In this document: positions 33,487 to 41,637 of the stretch, one piece after another
Position numbering within the stretch: position 1 is the first letter of the stretch
How the letters are laid out: each line of letters starts with the position of its first letter
Notes under the pieces: generated by a model
Database searches by the model: none
Told to the model about the DNA's origin: nothing
Seen by the model: the letters and a program-made list of their open reading frames with translations, nothing else
Program-made: the position numbers and the translations under genes
Assembly (NCBI GenBank): GCA_035696365.1
Contig: DASRQS010000049.1
Span: 1-50,377 of the forward strand
Reading direction: 5' to 3'
DNA: 50,377 nucleotides
Origin: JALYLC01 sp035696365
GTDB lineage: Bacteria > Actinomycetota > Thermoleophilia > Gaiellales > JALYLC01

Positions 33487-35285
33487 TCGCCGGCGACGTC
33501 CGCAAGCGTGGGCGCCGCGCTGAGCAGCCGCCGCGTGTACTCGTGGCTCGGGTGCTCCAGCACCTGGGACACGGGGCCGGACTCGACGAGCGTGCCCTGA
33601 TCCATCACCAGCACGGAGTCGGCCACGCAGGCCACGACGCCGAGGTTGTGCGTGATGAAGAGCATGCTCAGCCCGAGGTCGCGCTGCAGCTCCTGGAGCA
33701 GCTCGAGCACCGCGGCCTGCACCGAGACGTCGAGCGCCGAGGTGACCTCGTCGCAGATCAGCAGGTCTGGCTCTGCCGCCAGCGCGCGGGCGATGGCGAC
33801 GCGCTGTCGCTCGCCGCCCGAGAGCTCGACCGGGAAGCGCTCGGCGACGCGCTTCGGCAGCCGGACGCGCTCGAGCAGCTGGCCGACCTCTGCATCGGCG
33901 TCGCGGCGCGAGAGCCGGCGCAGCACGCGTAGCGGCCGGGCGATCGAGCTGCGCACCTGGTGTCGCGGGTTGAGCGACTCGAAGGGGTTCTGGAAGACGA
34001 TCTGGATGCGGCGGCGGGCATCGAGCGGCCGCGAGGCTGCGTCGGCGATCAGCCAGTCGCCGCCGAACAGGATGCTGCCGCTGGACGGCCGGTGCAGCCC
34101 GGCGATGCAGCGGCCCACCGTCGTCTTGCCGCTGCCCGACTCGCCGACGAGCGCGACGCAGCGCCCGGGCTGGATCGCGAACGACACGCCGAAGACGGCC
34201 GGGCGCGTCGTGCGGCCGCTGCGGTAGCGCGCCTCGAGCTCGGTGACCTCGAGTAGCGGCGCGGTCTCGGGCTCGGAGGTCCGCGCGCGAAGGTCGCTCC
34301 CGGGCCGTTCGGCCAGCGCGATCTCCCCGACGCGGCAGCAGCGCACGACATGCCCAGGCGCGGCCTCGGCGAGCGCCGGCACGGCCTCGCCGCAGCGCTC
34401 GCCCGCGTACTCGCAGCGCGGCGCGAAGGCGCATCCCGCCGGCCACTCGCCCACGCCCACCGAGACGCCCGGGATCCCGCGCAGCGAGCGCGGATGCCGG
34501 AAGTCGGGGATGGCCCCCACCAGCGCGCGCGTGTACGGATGGCGCGGCCGCTCGATCACGTCGGCGGCCGGAGCGTTCTCGACGACGCGCCCGGCGTACA
34601 TGACGACGATGCGGTCAGCCATGCGGGCGACGACGGCGAGGTCGTGCGAGACGTAGACCATGGCCATGCCCTGCTCGCTGCGCAGGCGGTCGAGCTCGAA
34701 CAGGATGCGATCCTGCGTGAGCACGTCGAGCCCGGTCGTCGGCTCGTCGAGCACCGCCACGGGCGGCTCGCACACGCACGCCATCGCGATTGTCACCCGC
34801 TGCTGCTGCCCGCCCGAGAGCTGGTGCGGATAGCGGCGGGTGAAGCCCTTGTCCGCGCCCAGCTCGACGCGGTCGAGCGCCGAATGCACGGACTCCAGGG
34901 AACCCTCGCCGGATCGGTGCGCACGCAGGACGTCGAGGATCGCATCGCCGACGCGCAGCGACGGGTTGAGCGCACCGCCCGGATCCTGCGGGACGTAGGA
35001 GACGACACGGCCACGCAGGCTGCGCAGCGAGCGCTCGTCGCGGCCGCGCACCTGCTCGCCGCCGACCTCGACGGTGCCGCTGCGCCAGACCACGCCCGGC
35101 CGCGTGTAACCGAGCAGCGCGAGCGCGGTCGTCGTCTTGCCGCTGCCCGACTCGCCCACGAGGCCGAGGATCTCGCCCGCGCCGAGCGAGAAGCTGACGT
35201 CCTCGACCACGGGCTCGCCGGTGCGCAGCGCGAGCGTGAGTCCGTCGACGCGAACGACGGTGGCGGGAGGCGCGACGGCGCTCAC
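33483..35285 (-). CDS. Fused double ATPase of an oligopeptide/dipeptide-type ABC transporter
   Basis: This 600-aa protein joins two ABC ATPase domains, equivalent to DppD and DppF. The first has Walker A GESGSGKT near residues 44-51 and signature LSGGQQQR near 155, followed by the oligopeptide-type C-terminal extension with a cysteine cluster (CAFAPRCEYAGERC), expected to bind an iron-sulfur cluster in related proteins. The second has Walker A GESGSGKT near 380 and signature LSGGERQR near 488, with LLICDEVTSALD as Walker B. It powers import by the two permeases encoded upstream. GTG start overlapping the DppC-type permease stop; its own stop overlaps the amidohydrolase ATG. Confidence 0.92.
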   Translation of the reverse strand: MSAVAPPATVVRVDGLTLALRTGEPVVEDVSFSLGAGEILGLVGESGSGKTTTALALLGYTRPGVVWRSGTVEVGGEQVRGRDERSLRSLRGRVVSYVPQDPGGALNPSLRVGDAILDVLRAHRSGEGSLESVHSALDRVELGADKGFTRRYPHQLSGGQQQRVTIAMACVCEPPVAVLDEPTTGLDVLTQDRILFELDRLRSEQGMAMVYVSHDLAVVARMADRIVVMYAGRVVENAPAADVIERPRHPYTRALVGAIPDFRHPRSLRGIPGVSVGVGEWPAGCAFAPRCEYAGERCGEAVPALAEAAPGHVVRCCRVGEIALAERPGSDLRARTSEPETAPLLEVTELEARYRSGRTTRPAVFGVSFAIQPGRCVALVGESGSGKTTVGRCIAGLHRPSSGSILFGGDWLIADAASRPLDARRRIQIVFQNPFESLNPRHQVRSSIARPLRVLRRLSRRDADAEVGQLLERVRLPKRVAERFPVELSGGERQRVAIARALAAEPDLLICDEVTSALDVSVQAAVLELLQELQRDLGLSMLFITHNLGVVACVADSVLVMDQGTLVESGPVSQVLEHPSHEYTRRLLSAAPTLADVAGE

Positions 35286-36130
35286 TCGGTGACGCTCCGT
35301 GCGGTTCTGGGCACGTACGAGCGGCCGAGCGAGCGCGCGATGCCGTCACCGGCCAGGTTGATGCCGATCGTGAGCAGGGCGATCATGGCCGCCGGCGCGA
35401 GCACCGCCAGCACGTTGACGGAGATGAACTCGCGGTTCTCGCTGATCATCAGCGCCCAGTCGGGGCTCGGCGGCTGCAGCCCGAGCCCGAGGAAGTTGAC
35501 CGAGGCGATGATCAGGATCGAGAAGGTGAAGCGCAGGCCCGAGTCGACGAGCACGGGCGCGAGGATGTTCGGCATCACCTCCCGGCTGACGACCGCGAGT
35601 GGGCGCTCGCCCCGCGCGATCGCGGCCTCCACGTAGGCGCGCACGGCCTCGACCTGCGTCGCCGTCCTGACGATGCGGCTGATGGCGGGCGCCTGGATGA
35701 TCGCGACGCCGATGATCAGCACTTCGACGCTCGTGCCCGCGCCCGTGATCAGGATGAGCAGGAGCAGGAGCGGCGGGAAGGCGAGCAGGACATCGACCGA
35801 GCGCATCAGCAGCGGATCGACGAACGACCGGCTGTAGCCCGCGATCAGCCCGATCGCGAGGCCGACGGCATAGGCGAGCAGGGTCGCCGCGAGAGCGACG
35901 AGGATCACCGAGCGGCCGCCGTAGAGCAGGCGGCTGAAGACGTCGCGGCCGAGGAAGTCGGTTCCGAGCCAGGCGTTGCTCGAGGCATCGCTGAGCGGGA
36001 CGCCGATCGGCGCCGAGGGGTCGTGCGGCGCGACGTAGCGGCCAAACATGGCCACCAGCACGACGAAGACGACGATGCCGGCGCCGAGCGCGCCCGAGAA
36101 GGAGCGCAGGAAGCGCAGCCGGCCGGTCAC
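35282..36130 (-). CDS. ABC transporter permease, DppC/OppC type
   Basis: The 282-aa inner-membrane permease has about six transmembrane helices. Its N-terminal segment HDPSAPIGVPLSDASSNAWLGTDFLGRDVFSRLLYGGR is typical of DppC/OppC. The coupling loop that contacts the ATPase is visible as AYVEAAIARGERPLAVVSREVMPNILAPV. It forms a heterodimer with the DppB-type permease. GTG start at 36130 overlapping the DppB stop by 4 bases; its stop overlaps the start of the fused ATPase. The longer frame to 36697 is antisense-like overlap with the DppB gene. Confidence 0.92.
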   Translation of the reverse strand: MTGRLRFLRSFSGALGAGIVVFVVLVAMFGRYVAPHDPSAPIGVPLSDASSNAWLGTDFLGRDVFSRLLYGGRSVILVALAATLLAYAVGLAIGLIAGYSRSFVDPLLMRSVDVLLAFPPLLLLLILITGAGTSVEVLIIGVAIIQAPAISRIVRTATQVEAVRAYVEAAIARGERPLAVVSREVMPNILAPVLVDSGLRFTFSILIIASVNFLGLGLQPPSPDWALMISENREFISVNVLAVLAPAAMIALLTIGINLAGDGIARSLGRSYVPRTARSVTE

Positions 36131-37143
36131 GCGGGCTCCCGAAGCTTCGGCACGAGCAGCATCACGATCAGGTCGGCGACCAGGTTGAGCAGGATGTAGA
36201 CGACCGCGATCAGCATCGACACCGACATCACCAGCGTGAGGTCGCGGTTCTGGACGGCAGTGACGAGCGTCGACCCGATGCCTGGATAGGCGAAGACGTT
36301 CTCGGTGATGATGATCCCGCCGATCAGCCACTGCAGGTTCTGCGCAAGGATCTGCACACTCGTCGGCAGAGCGTTGCGCAGCGCGTAGCGCCACAGCACG
36401 CGGCGCTCGGACACGCCGTTGAGCCGCGCCGTCTGCACGTACTCGGTCTGCAGCACCTCGACCATGCCGGCCCGCACCATGCGGATGCCGGCCGCCAGCG
36501 ACGCGAGCAGGAGCGTGGCGATCGGCAGCACGAGTTTGGCCGGATCGTCCAGCGGATTGGCGCCCGGCGCCACGATCGCGACCGGCGGAAGCCAGCCGAG
36601 GCCCACGAAGAAGACGCCGATCAGCAGCGAGCCGATCACGAACTCGGGCAGCGCGATCGCCGCCAGCGACGAGATCGAGATCACATGGTCGAGCCACCGC
36701 CCCCGCAGCACGGCGGCGAGCACCCCGAGCCCGAGTGAGAGCGGGATCATGAGCAGCGCCGTGATCACCGCGAGGATGGCGGAGTTCTTGACGGCGTCCG
36801 AGATCAGCGGCCAGATCGGCGCGCTCGTCGCGCCCTGCGCCATGCCCACGGCGGAGTTGCCGAGATCGCCGTGGGCGAGCCCCCCGATCCAGGAGGCGTA
36901 CTGCTTGTAGGCGGGGCGGTCGAGGTGCAACTGCTTGTTCAGCAGCTTCACCGTGGCGGGACTGCCGTTGCGACCAAGTACGACGCTCGCCGCGTTCCCC
37001 GGAAGAAGCTGCGTACCGGCGAAGATCACCAGCGAGGCGACGAACAGGGCGATCACGGCACCGGCCAGCCGCCGCCCTACGAAGCGGAGCAGCGGCGAGG
37101 CCTCGCGGCTCCTCGCAACAGGTGCCGCGACAGTCGAGCTCAT
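36127..37143 (-). CDS. ABC transporter permease, DppB/OppB type
   Basis: The 338-aa product is the DppB-type permease: helix 1 (LAGAVIALFVASLVIFAGTQLLPGNAA) and a periplasmic segment with LNKQLHLDRPAYKQYASWIGGLAHGDLG, characteristic of the family. The EAA-like coupling loop reads YVQTARLNGVSERRVLWRYALRNALPTSV, and NVFAYPGIGSTLVTAVQNRDL follows. ATG at 37143, 5 bases after the stop of the substrate-binding protein gene. Substrates of this transporter class include peptides, nickel, sugars and opines, so the peptide label is generic. Confidence 0.92.
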   Translation of the reverse strand: MSSTVAAPVARSREASPLLRFVGRRLAGAVIALFVASLVIFAGTQLLPGNAASVVLGRNGSPATVKLLNKQLHLDRPAYKQYASWIGGLAHGDLGNSAVGMAQGATSAPIWPLISDAVKNSAILAVITALLMIPLSLGLGVLAAVLRGRWLDHVISISSLAAIALPEFVIGSLLIGVFFVGLGWLPPVAIVAPGANPLDDPAKLVLPIATLLLASLAAGIRMVRAGMVEVLQTEYVQTARLNGVSERRVLWRYALRNALPTSVQILAQNLQWLIGGIIITENVFAYPGIGSTLVTAVQNRDLTLVMSVSMLIAVVYILLNLVADLIVMLLVPKLREPA

Positions 37144-37148
37144 CTCGG

Positions 37149-38714
37149 TCAGGCGAGCCAGGCGTCGAGGAAGCGGTAGTTGCCGAGCGCTCCCGCCGCG
37201 CTCGGCTTCAGGCCCTGCACCTTCGTCGAAAGGCCGTCGACCCAGTCGGCGTTCGTCCAGTTGAGGTAGCCGCCCGTGTCGTACTGGATCTTCTGCACCT
37301 GGTTCCAGAGCGACTGTGCCTTGGCCTTGTTCGGCTCGGCGATCGCCTTGCCGAGCAGGTCGTTCCACGACTTCGACTTCCAGTGCGTCTCGTTGTAGGG
37401 CGCGTCCGTGGCGAGCGCCTGCAGGAAGAAGAACTTGAGCGACGAGATCGGCCACTGCGTCTCGGCGAACGGCATCTTGAGGTACAGGAGGGACGGGTTG
37501 TAGTACGAGTTCGGCGGCACCTGCTTGAGCGTCATGGTCACGCCGGCCTGCTTGGCCTGCTGCGCAAGCAGCGTCGCCGCCTCCACGAAGCCCGGAAAGA
37601 TCGGCGAGGTGTTGAGCTGGACCTTGAGATCCGACTGCCCGGCCGCCTTGAGCAGCGACTTGGCCTTGGCGATGTCCTGTTCGCGCTGTGGCAGCGACTT
37701 GTCGTAAAAGGGCAGGCCCGCGCCGAAGATGTCATTGCCGACGGTGCCGTAGCCGCTGATGGCGCTCTCCACCAGCGCCTTGCGGTCGGCGATCAGCTTG
37801 ATCGCGAGCGTGACACGCGGATCCGTGAACGGAGCCTTGGTCGTGTCCATGTAGAACATCATCGCCTGCGGCGAGGGCGCCGTCAGGACCTGGATGTCCT
37901 TGGTGGCGGCGTGCGCCTTGGCCTGCTGCGTCGGCAACTGCGCCATGGCGTCGATCTGCCCCGAGAGCAGCGCGTTGAGGCGCGCGGTGTTGTCGTCGAT
38001 CGAGGTGATCTTGAGCGAGTCGACGTAGGGCTTGCCCTTGACCCAGTAGTTCGGGTTCTTGGTGAACACACTCTGCCGGCCCGGTGTGAACGACTGGGCC
38101 ATGAACGGGCCCGTGCCGATCGGCTTCTTGCTGTAGTCCTTGGCCGTCTGCCCCTTGGGCACGATCCACGTGTTGTAGTACGTGAAGTTGCCCGAGAGGT
38201 CGGCGTCGGCGGCCTTGAGCGGGATGCGCACCGTGAGCTTGTTGACGGCCTTGAGTTCGCCCAGCTTGATGCCCGACACGAACGGCAGCCCTGCGCTCGT
38301 CTTGCCCGCCATCTGCTGGATCGACCAGATCACGTCCTCTGCGCCGAACGTCTTCCCGTTGTGGAACGTGACGCCCGGCCGGAGCTTGACCTCCCACACC
38401 GTTGCGTCCTTGTTGTGTGTCCACTCGAGCGCGAGCCCCGGGCTGCGAGTGTTGTCGGCATTGACCAGCACGAGCGGGTCATAGAGGTTCTGGATGCGGC
38501 CCTCGTCGATGGGTGTCACGCCCAGGAACGGATTGAGCGTCTCAGCCGTGCCGGCGCCGACGAAGCCGGCGCGCAGCGTCCCGCCGCGCTTGGGAGTGGC
38601 GCTGTGCGCGGCGAGGGCCAGATCGGGCACCGCCAGTACGCCGACGGCCGCGGCGGCCGTGCCTTTGAGCAAGGTGCCACGCGAGACGCGCGGGCCGTGA
38701 TGCTGATCGCTCAT
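37149..38714 (-). CDS. Extracellular substrate-binding protein, family 5 (DppA/OppA type)
   Basis: This 521-aa protein is the solute receptor of the adjacent ABC importer. It has an export signal (SRGTLLKGTAAAAVGVLAVPDLALAA) that resembles a Tat signal but with only one arginine of the pair (SRG instead of SRR); the route is uncertain, and no lipobox cysteine is seen. The family-5 hallmarks follow: NLYDPLVLVN, GLALEWTHNKDATVWEVKLRPGVTFHNGKTFGAEDVIWSIQQM, and later IGTGPFMAQSFTPG and FTDPRVTLAIKLIADRKALV. Start at the ATG 38714 with GGAGAG upstream. It is first in the ABC/amidohydrolase operon, which suggests that the amidohydrolase acts on the imported compound. Confidence 0.92.
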   Translation of the reverse strand: MSDQHHGPRVSRGTLLKGTAAAAVGVLAVPDLALAAHSATPKRGGTLRAGFVGAGTAETLNPFLGVTPIDEGRIQNLYDPLVLVNADNTRSPGLALEWTHNKDATVWEVKLRPGVTFHNGKTFGAEDVIWSIQQMAGKTSAGLPFVSGIKLGELKAVNKLTVRIPLKAADADLSGNFTYYNTWIVPKGQTAKDYSKKPIGTGPFMAQSFTPGRQSVFTKNPNYWVKGKPYVDSLKITSIDDNTARLNALLSGQIDAMAQLPTQQAKAHAATKDIQVLTAPSPQAMMFYMDTTKAPFTDPRVTLAIKLIADRKALVESAISGYGTVGNDIFGAGLPFYDKSLPQREQDIAKAKSLLKAAGQSDLKVQLNTSPIFPGFVEAATLLAQQAKQAGVTMTLKQVPPNSYYNPSLLYLKMPFAETQWPISSLKFFFLQALATDAPYNETHWKSKSWNDLLGKAIAEPNKAKAQSLWNQVQKIQYDTGGYLNWTNADWVDGLSTKVQGLKPSAAGALGNYRFLDAWLA

Positions 38715-38836
38715 CGGACTCTCCAGGGCTCCAGTGCTGGTTGAGCGGGCTACTATCTCACACGCATACAACGGAGTGCCAGCCGGGCCCGAGGGACGCA
38801 TCAGGCAACCGTTTTCGCCGAATGAGAGGACGCCAC

Positions 38837-39700
38837 GTGGAAGGAACGCTGCTGAGGTCGGGTTTGGGTTTTCCCGAGGGCCCGGTCGTGATGCCGGACG
38901 GGGCGATCGTCTTCTGCGACGGCAACACAGGGGAGCTGCTCCGCTACGCGCACGGTGAGCTCGGCACGTACGCCGTGACGGGCGGATCGCCCTGGGGAGC
39001 CATACTCGGCACCGACGGCGCGATCTACGTCACGCAGGGCGGCAACGTCCCGGGCAGCGGCGAGTTCTCGGCCGTGCCTGCCATTCAGCGCGTCAACGCC
39101 GACGGTACGGTCGAGCTGCTCGCCACCCAGATCGCCGGCAACCCGCTGGCCGGGCCGAACGACCTGGCCTTCGGCCTCGACGGCCGCCTGTGGTTCACGG
39201 ACTCCGGCACCGAGGGCGACGATCGTTACCCCGAGCGCCAGCCGGGCCGCCTCTACGTCATGGACTCCGCGGGCCGCGGCGAGCTCGTGCTGGAGCGCCC
39301 CAACGTCTATCCCAACGGCATCGCCTTCGATGCGCAGGCCCGCCTCTACTGGACGGAGTCGATGGCCCACCGCGTGTGCCGGCTCGAGAACGGCGAGGCG
39401 GTCACGTTCGCGCAGCTGGGCGACAACCATGTGCCGGACGGCATGGCCTTCGCGGCCGACGGGCGCGTCTTCGTGTGCACCACGATCTCGGGCGGCGTAA
39501 CGGTCCTCTCGCCCGAGGGCGAGGTCCTCGAGGAGATCTTCCTGGACGAATGCGCCACGAACTGCATCTTCGACGGCCCAAGGCTCTGGGTCACCTCCAC
39601 GAAGGTGGCCGACCTCGGGTTCGGGCAGACGACGGGCAAGTTCTGGAGCATCGAAACCGACGCCACGGGCGGCCTGCCACTGATTCCCGGCGCGCTCTAG
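38837..39700 (+). CDS. SMP-30/gluconolactonase/LRE family protein
   Basis: The 287-aa product is a six-bladed propeller of the SMP-30 family. Calcium-site residues are suggested by FPEGPVV (Glu), GPNDLAFGLDGRLWFTDSG (Asn, Asp), YPNGIAFDA and VPDGMAFAADG (Asp). These enzymes open sugar lactones such as gluconolactone, or hydrolyse related esters. I prefer the GTG at 38837 because GAGAGGA lies 6 bases upstream; the ATG at 38822 overlaps that site. It is divergent from the ABC operon (122 bases between starts) and convergent with the oxidoreductase, overlapping it by 4 bases. Confidence 0.87.
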   Translation: MEGTLLRSGLGFPEGPVVMPDGAIVFCDGNTGELLRYAHGELGTYAVTGGSPWGAILGTDGAIYVTQGGNVPGSGEFSAVPAIQRVNADGTVELLATQIAGNPLAGPNDLAFGLDGRLWFTDSGTEGDDRYPERQPGRLYVMDSAGRGELVLERPNVYPNGIAFDAQARLYWTESMAHRVCRLENGEAVTFAQLGDNHVPDGMAFAADGRVFVCTTISGGVTVLSPEGEVLEEIFLDECATNCIFDGPRLWVTSTKVADLGFGQTTGKFWSIETDATGGLPLIPGAL

Positions 39701-40698
39701 ACGTGGACGCGCTCGCCGCTCCTGATCGCCCGCTCGGCTGCGAGCAGGGCGCGGAGCGTGGCAAGCGCGTCGGCCGGACTGCAGGCGACGCGCGCCGGGT
39801 CGCCGCTGCGCGCGGCCTCCAGGAACCAGGTGACGGTGGAGACACGCGGGCGGACGGTGCCGAGGACAGACACGTCCTCGCCGTGCGCGCGCCCGCGTAA
39901 CTCGAAGGCGGGGTCGAGCACGAGCTGCAGGGCGGCGTCGGCGCTCTGCGCGTCGAGCGCGTAGAGGGGCGGGGTCTGCTCGGTGCTCCAGGCCACGTGG
40001 CAGGCGCCGATACCGCCGCCGGCGAAGCGCAGCAGCACCGAGACAGCGTCGTCCAACGCGCCCGGCGCTGCGCGCCCGGCGAGCGCCAGCAGGCCGCTCT
40101 GCGCCGTCGCCTGCACCGACTCGACCGGCCCGGCCAGCGCGATCTGGAGGTCGATGTCGTGGCTCGCGAGCTCGAACAGCACGCCGCCACTGGCGGCCGG
40201 GTCTGTGAACCAGGAGGCTCCGCCCTCCAGGTCGTGGCGCGCGCCCTCGGTGGGCCCGAAGCTGCGGCTGACCAGCATGCCCGGCTGCGAGCCGCGCAGC
40301 AGCGAGCGCAGGTGGAGCACCACGTCCAGCGAGCGCCACTGGTAGCCGACCGCGCAGACCACGCCGCTCCGCTGCCAGGCCGCGGCGATGGCCTCGCCGT
40401 CGGCGAGCGACCGGGCGAGCGGCTTCTCCAGGTACACCGCCAGGCCGCGCTCGAAAGCTGCGATCGCCGGCGCGGCGTGGTGGGCCGGCGGCGTGCAGAC
40501 GAAGAGCGCGTCGAGCGCGTCCGAGGCGAGCATCGCCTCCCAGTCGGTGAACGCCGCGGCGCCGTGGCGCTGTGCGACCTCCGCCGCCAGACGCTCGTCG
40601 AGATCGCACACCGCGGCGATCTCGACACCGGGCTGCCCACTAAGGACGCCGAGGTGGTGCTCGGCGATCGCACCTGCCCCGACGAACCCGATCCTCAA
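39697..40698 (-). CDS. Gfo/Idh/MocA family oxidoreductase
   Basis: The 333-aa protein has the family's N-terminal Rossmann fold (LRIGFVGAGAIAEHHLGVL) and the diagnostic VYLEKPLARSLADGE with catalytic Lys. The C-terminal beta-sheet domain (GASWFTDPAASGGVLFELASHDIDLQIAL) includes the expected His-Asp pair. Members oxidise or reduce sugars, inositols and related polyols with NAD(P). The likely start is the TTG at 40698, overlapping the stop of the upstream deacetylase-like gene (TTGA), which gives the standard N-terminus; no ATG or GTG is available nearby. It is the last gene of the five-gene catabolic operon beginning near 45636. Confidence 0.87.
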   Translation of the reverse strand: MRIGFVGAGAIAEHHLGVLSGQPGVEIAAVCDLDERLAAEVAQRHGAAAFTDWEAMLASDALDALFVCTPPAHHAAPAIAAFERGLAVYLEKPLARSLADGEAIAAAWQRSGVVCAVGYQWRSLDVVLHLRSLLRGSQPGMLVSRSFGPTEGARHDLEGGASWFTDPAASGGVLFELASHDIDLQIALAGPVESVQATAQSGLLALAGRAAPGALDDAVSVLLRFAGGGIGACHVAWSTEQTPPLYALDAQSADAALQLVLDPAFELRGRAHGEDVSVLGTVRPRVSTVTWFLEAARSGDPARVACSPADALATLRALLAAERAIRSGERVHV

Positions 40699-41627
40699 CT
40701 GTGGGGGTACTTGTCGAGCCACCAGCGCGCGATGTCGCAGCGGCGCATGAAGCTCACACTGTCGTTCCCCTGCGCATACCGGATGAACTCGCGCAGCACC
40801 GCGGCGCGCGCCGCCTGGCCGCTCCAGCGCTCGTGCACCGCCACCGTCATCATCGTGCGCCGCTCCGCGCTCTCGCGCACGAGCTCGTCCAGCCCCATCT
40901 GCAGCGTCTCGAGGAAGTCGCTCGGGCTCGCGAAGCCCGGATTCATGAGGAAGCGAGAGTCGTTGTAGGTCTTGGAGTACGGGATCACGAGCATCGACTT
41001 GGCATCGGGAGACGTCTCGTAGTAGGGCACGTCGTCGGCGCAGCCCTCGGAGTGGTAGAGGAAGCCGCCCAGCTCCTGCAGGATCCCGCGCGTGTTCTCG
41101 CTCGGCCAGCCGCGCGAGTTCCAGCCGATCGGCCGGCTGCCGAGCACGCGCTCGAAGGTCTCGATCGCCCGCTGGATGAGGGTGCGCTCCTCCTCGCGGC
41201 TGTACGTCCACGCTTCCGTCCAGCGCCAGCCGTGGCCCATCAGGTCGTGGTCGCGCTCGCGCATCCAGTCGGCCACGGCGGGGTTCAGCTCGAGTGCCAC
41301 GGCCGCTCCCGACACGGTCACCGGAACCTTCGCGTCGTCGAAGATCCGCGCCAGGCGCCACACGCCTGTGCGGCTGCCGTATTCATAGTGCGCCTCGGTG
41401 CCGGGATCGCGCTGGGGCGGCTGCACCCCCGGGTCGGCGTACTCACCCCAGCCGTCGTTGCGGTCGTCGCCCCAGGCGACGGAGTACTCGGATCCCGCCT
41501 CGTAGACGAGCACGAGATTGATGACGACGCGCGCGTCTCCGGGCCAGGAGAACTTCGGCGGCGTGCGGCCGTAGCCGACGAGATCGCGGGCGCGGACTGC
41601 TGCGGGAATCAGGTCTGGGGAATCCAC
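40695..41627 (-). CDS. Polysaccharide-deacetylase-fold protein (PuuE/allantoinase-like)
   Basis: This 310-aa protein resembles the NodB/polysaccharide-deacetylase superfamily branch containing PuuE, a cofactor-free allantoinase: LVGYGRTPPKFSWPGDARVVINLVLVYEAGSEY, RIFDDAKVPVTVSGAAVALE, DHDLMGHGWRW, and RPIGWNSRGWPSENTRGIL. The length (about 300) fits PuuE. A PuuE-like function would open the allantoin ring, which is consistent with the M20 carbamoylase-type gene in the same operon. Other members deacetylate peptidoglycan or sugars, so this stays a proposal. GTG start at 41627; the longer frame to 41843 lies inside the ThDP gene and is noise. Its stop overlaps the oxidoreductase start. Confidence 0.83.
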   Translation of the reverse strand: MDSPDLIPAAVRARDLVGYGRTPPKFSWPGDARVVINLVLVYEAGSEYSVAWGDDRNDGWGEYADPGVQPPQRDPGTEAHYEYGSRTGVWRLARIFDDAKVPVTVSGAAVALELNPAVADWMRERDHDLMGHGWRWTEAWTYSREEERTLIQRAIETFERVLGSRPIGWNSRGWPSENTRGILQELGGFLYHSEGCADDVPYYETSPDAKSMLVIPYSKTYNDSRFLMNPGFASPSDFLETLQMGLDELVRESAERRTMMTVAVHERWSGQAARAAVLREFIRYAQGNDSVSFMRRCDIARWWLDKYPHS

Positions 41628-41637
41628 GGGCGCGAGT

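Noticed and set aside
33487..34446. N-terminal extension of the amidohydrolase frame
   Set aside because: It lies entirely inside the ABC ATPase gene and has random arginine-rich composition; the ATG overlapping the ATPase stop is the natural start.
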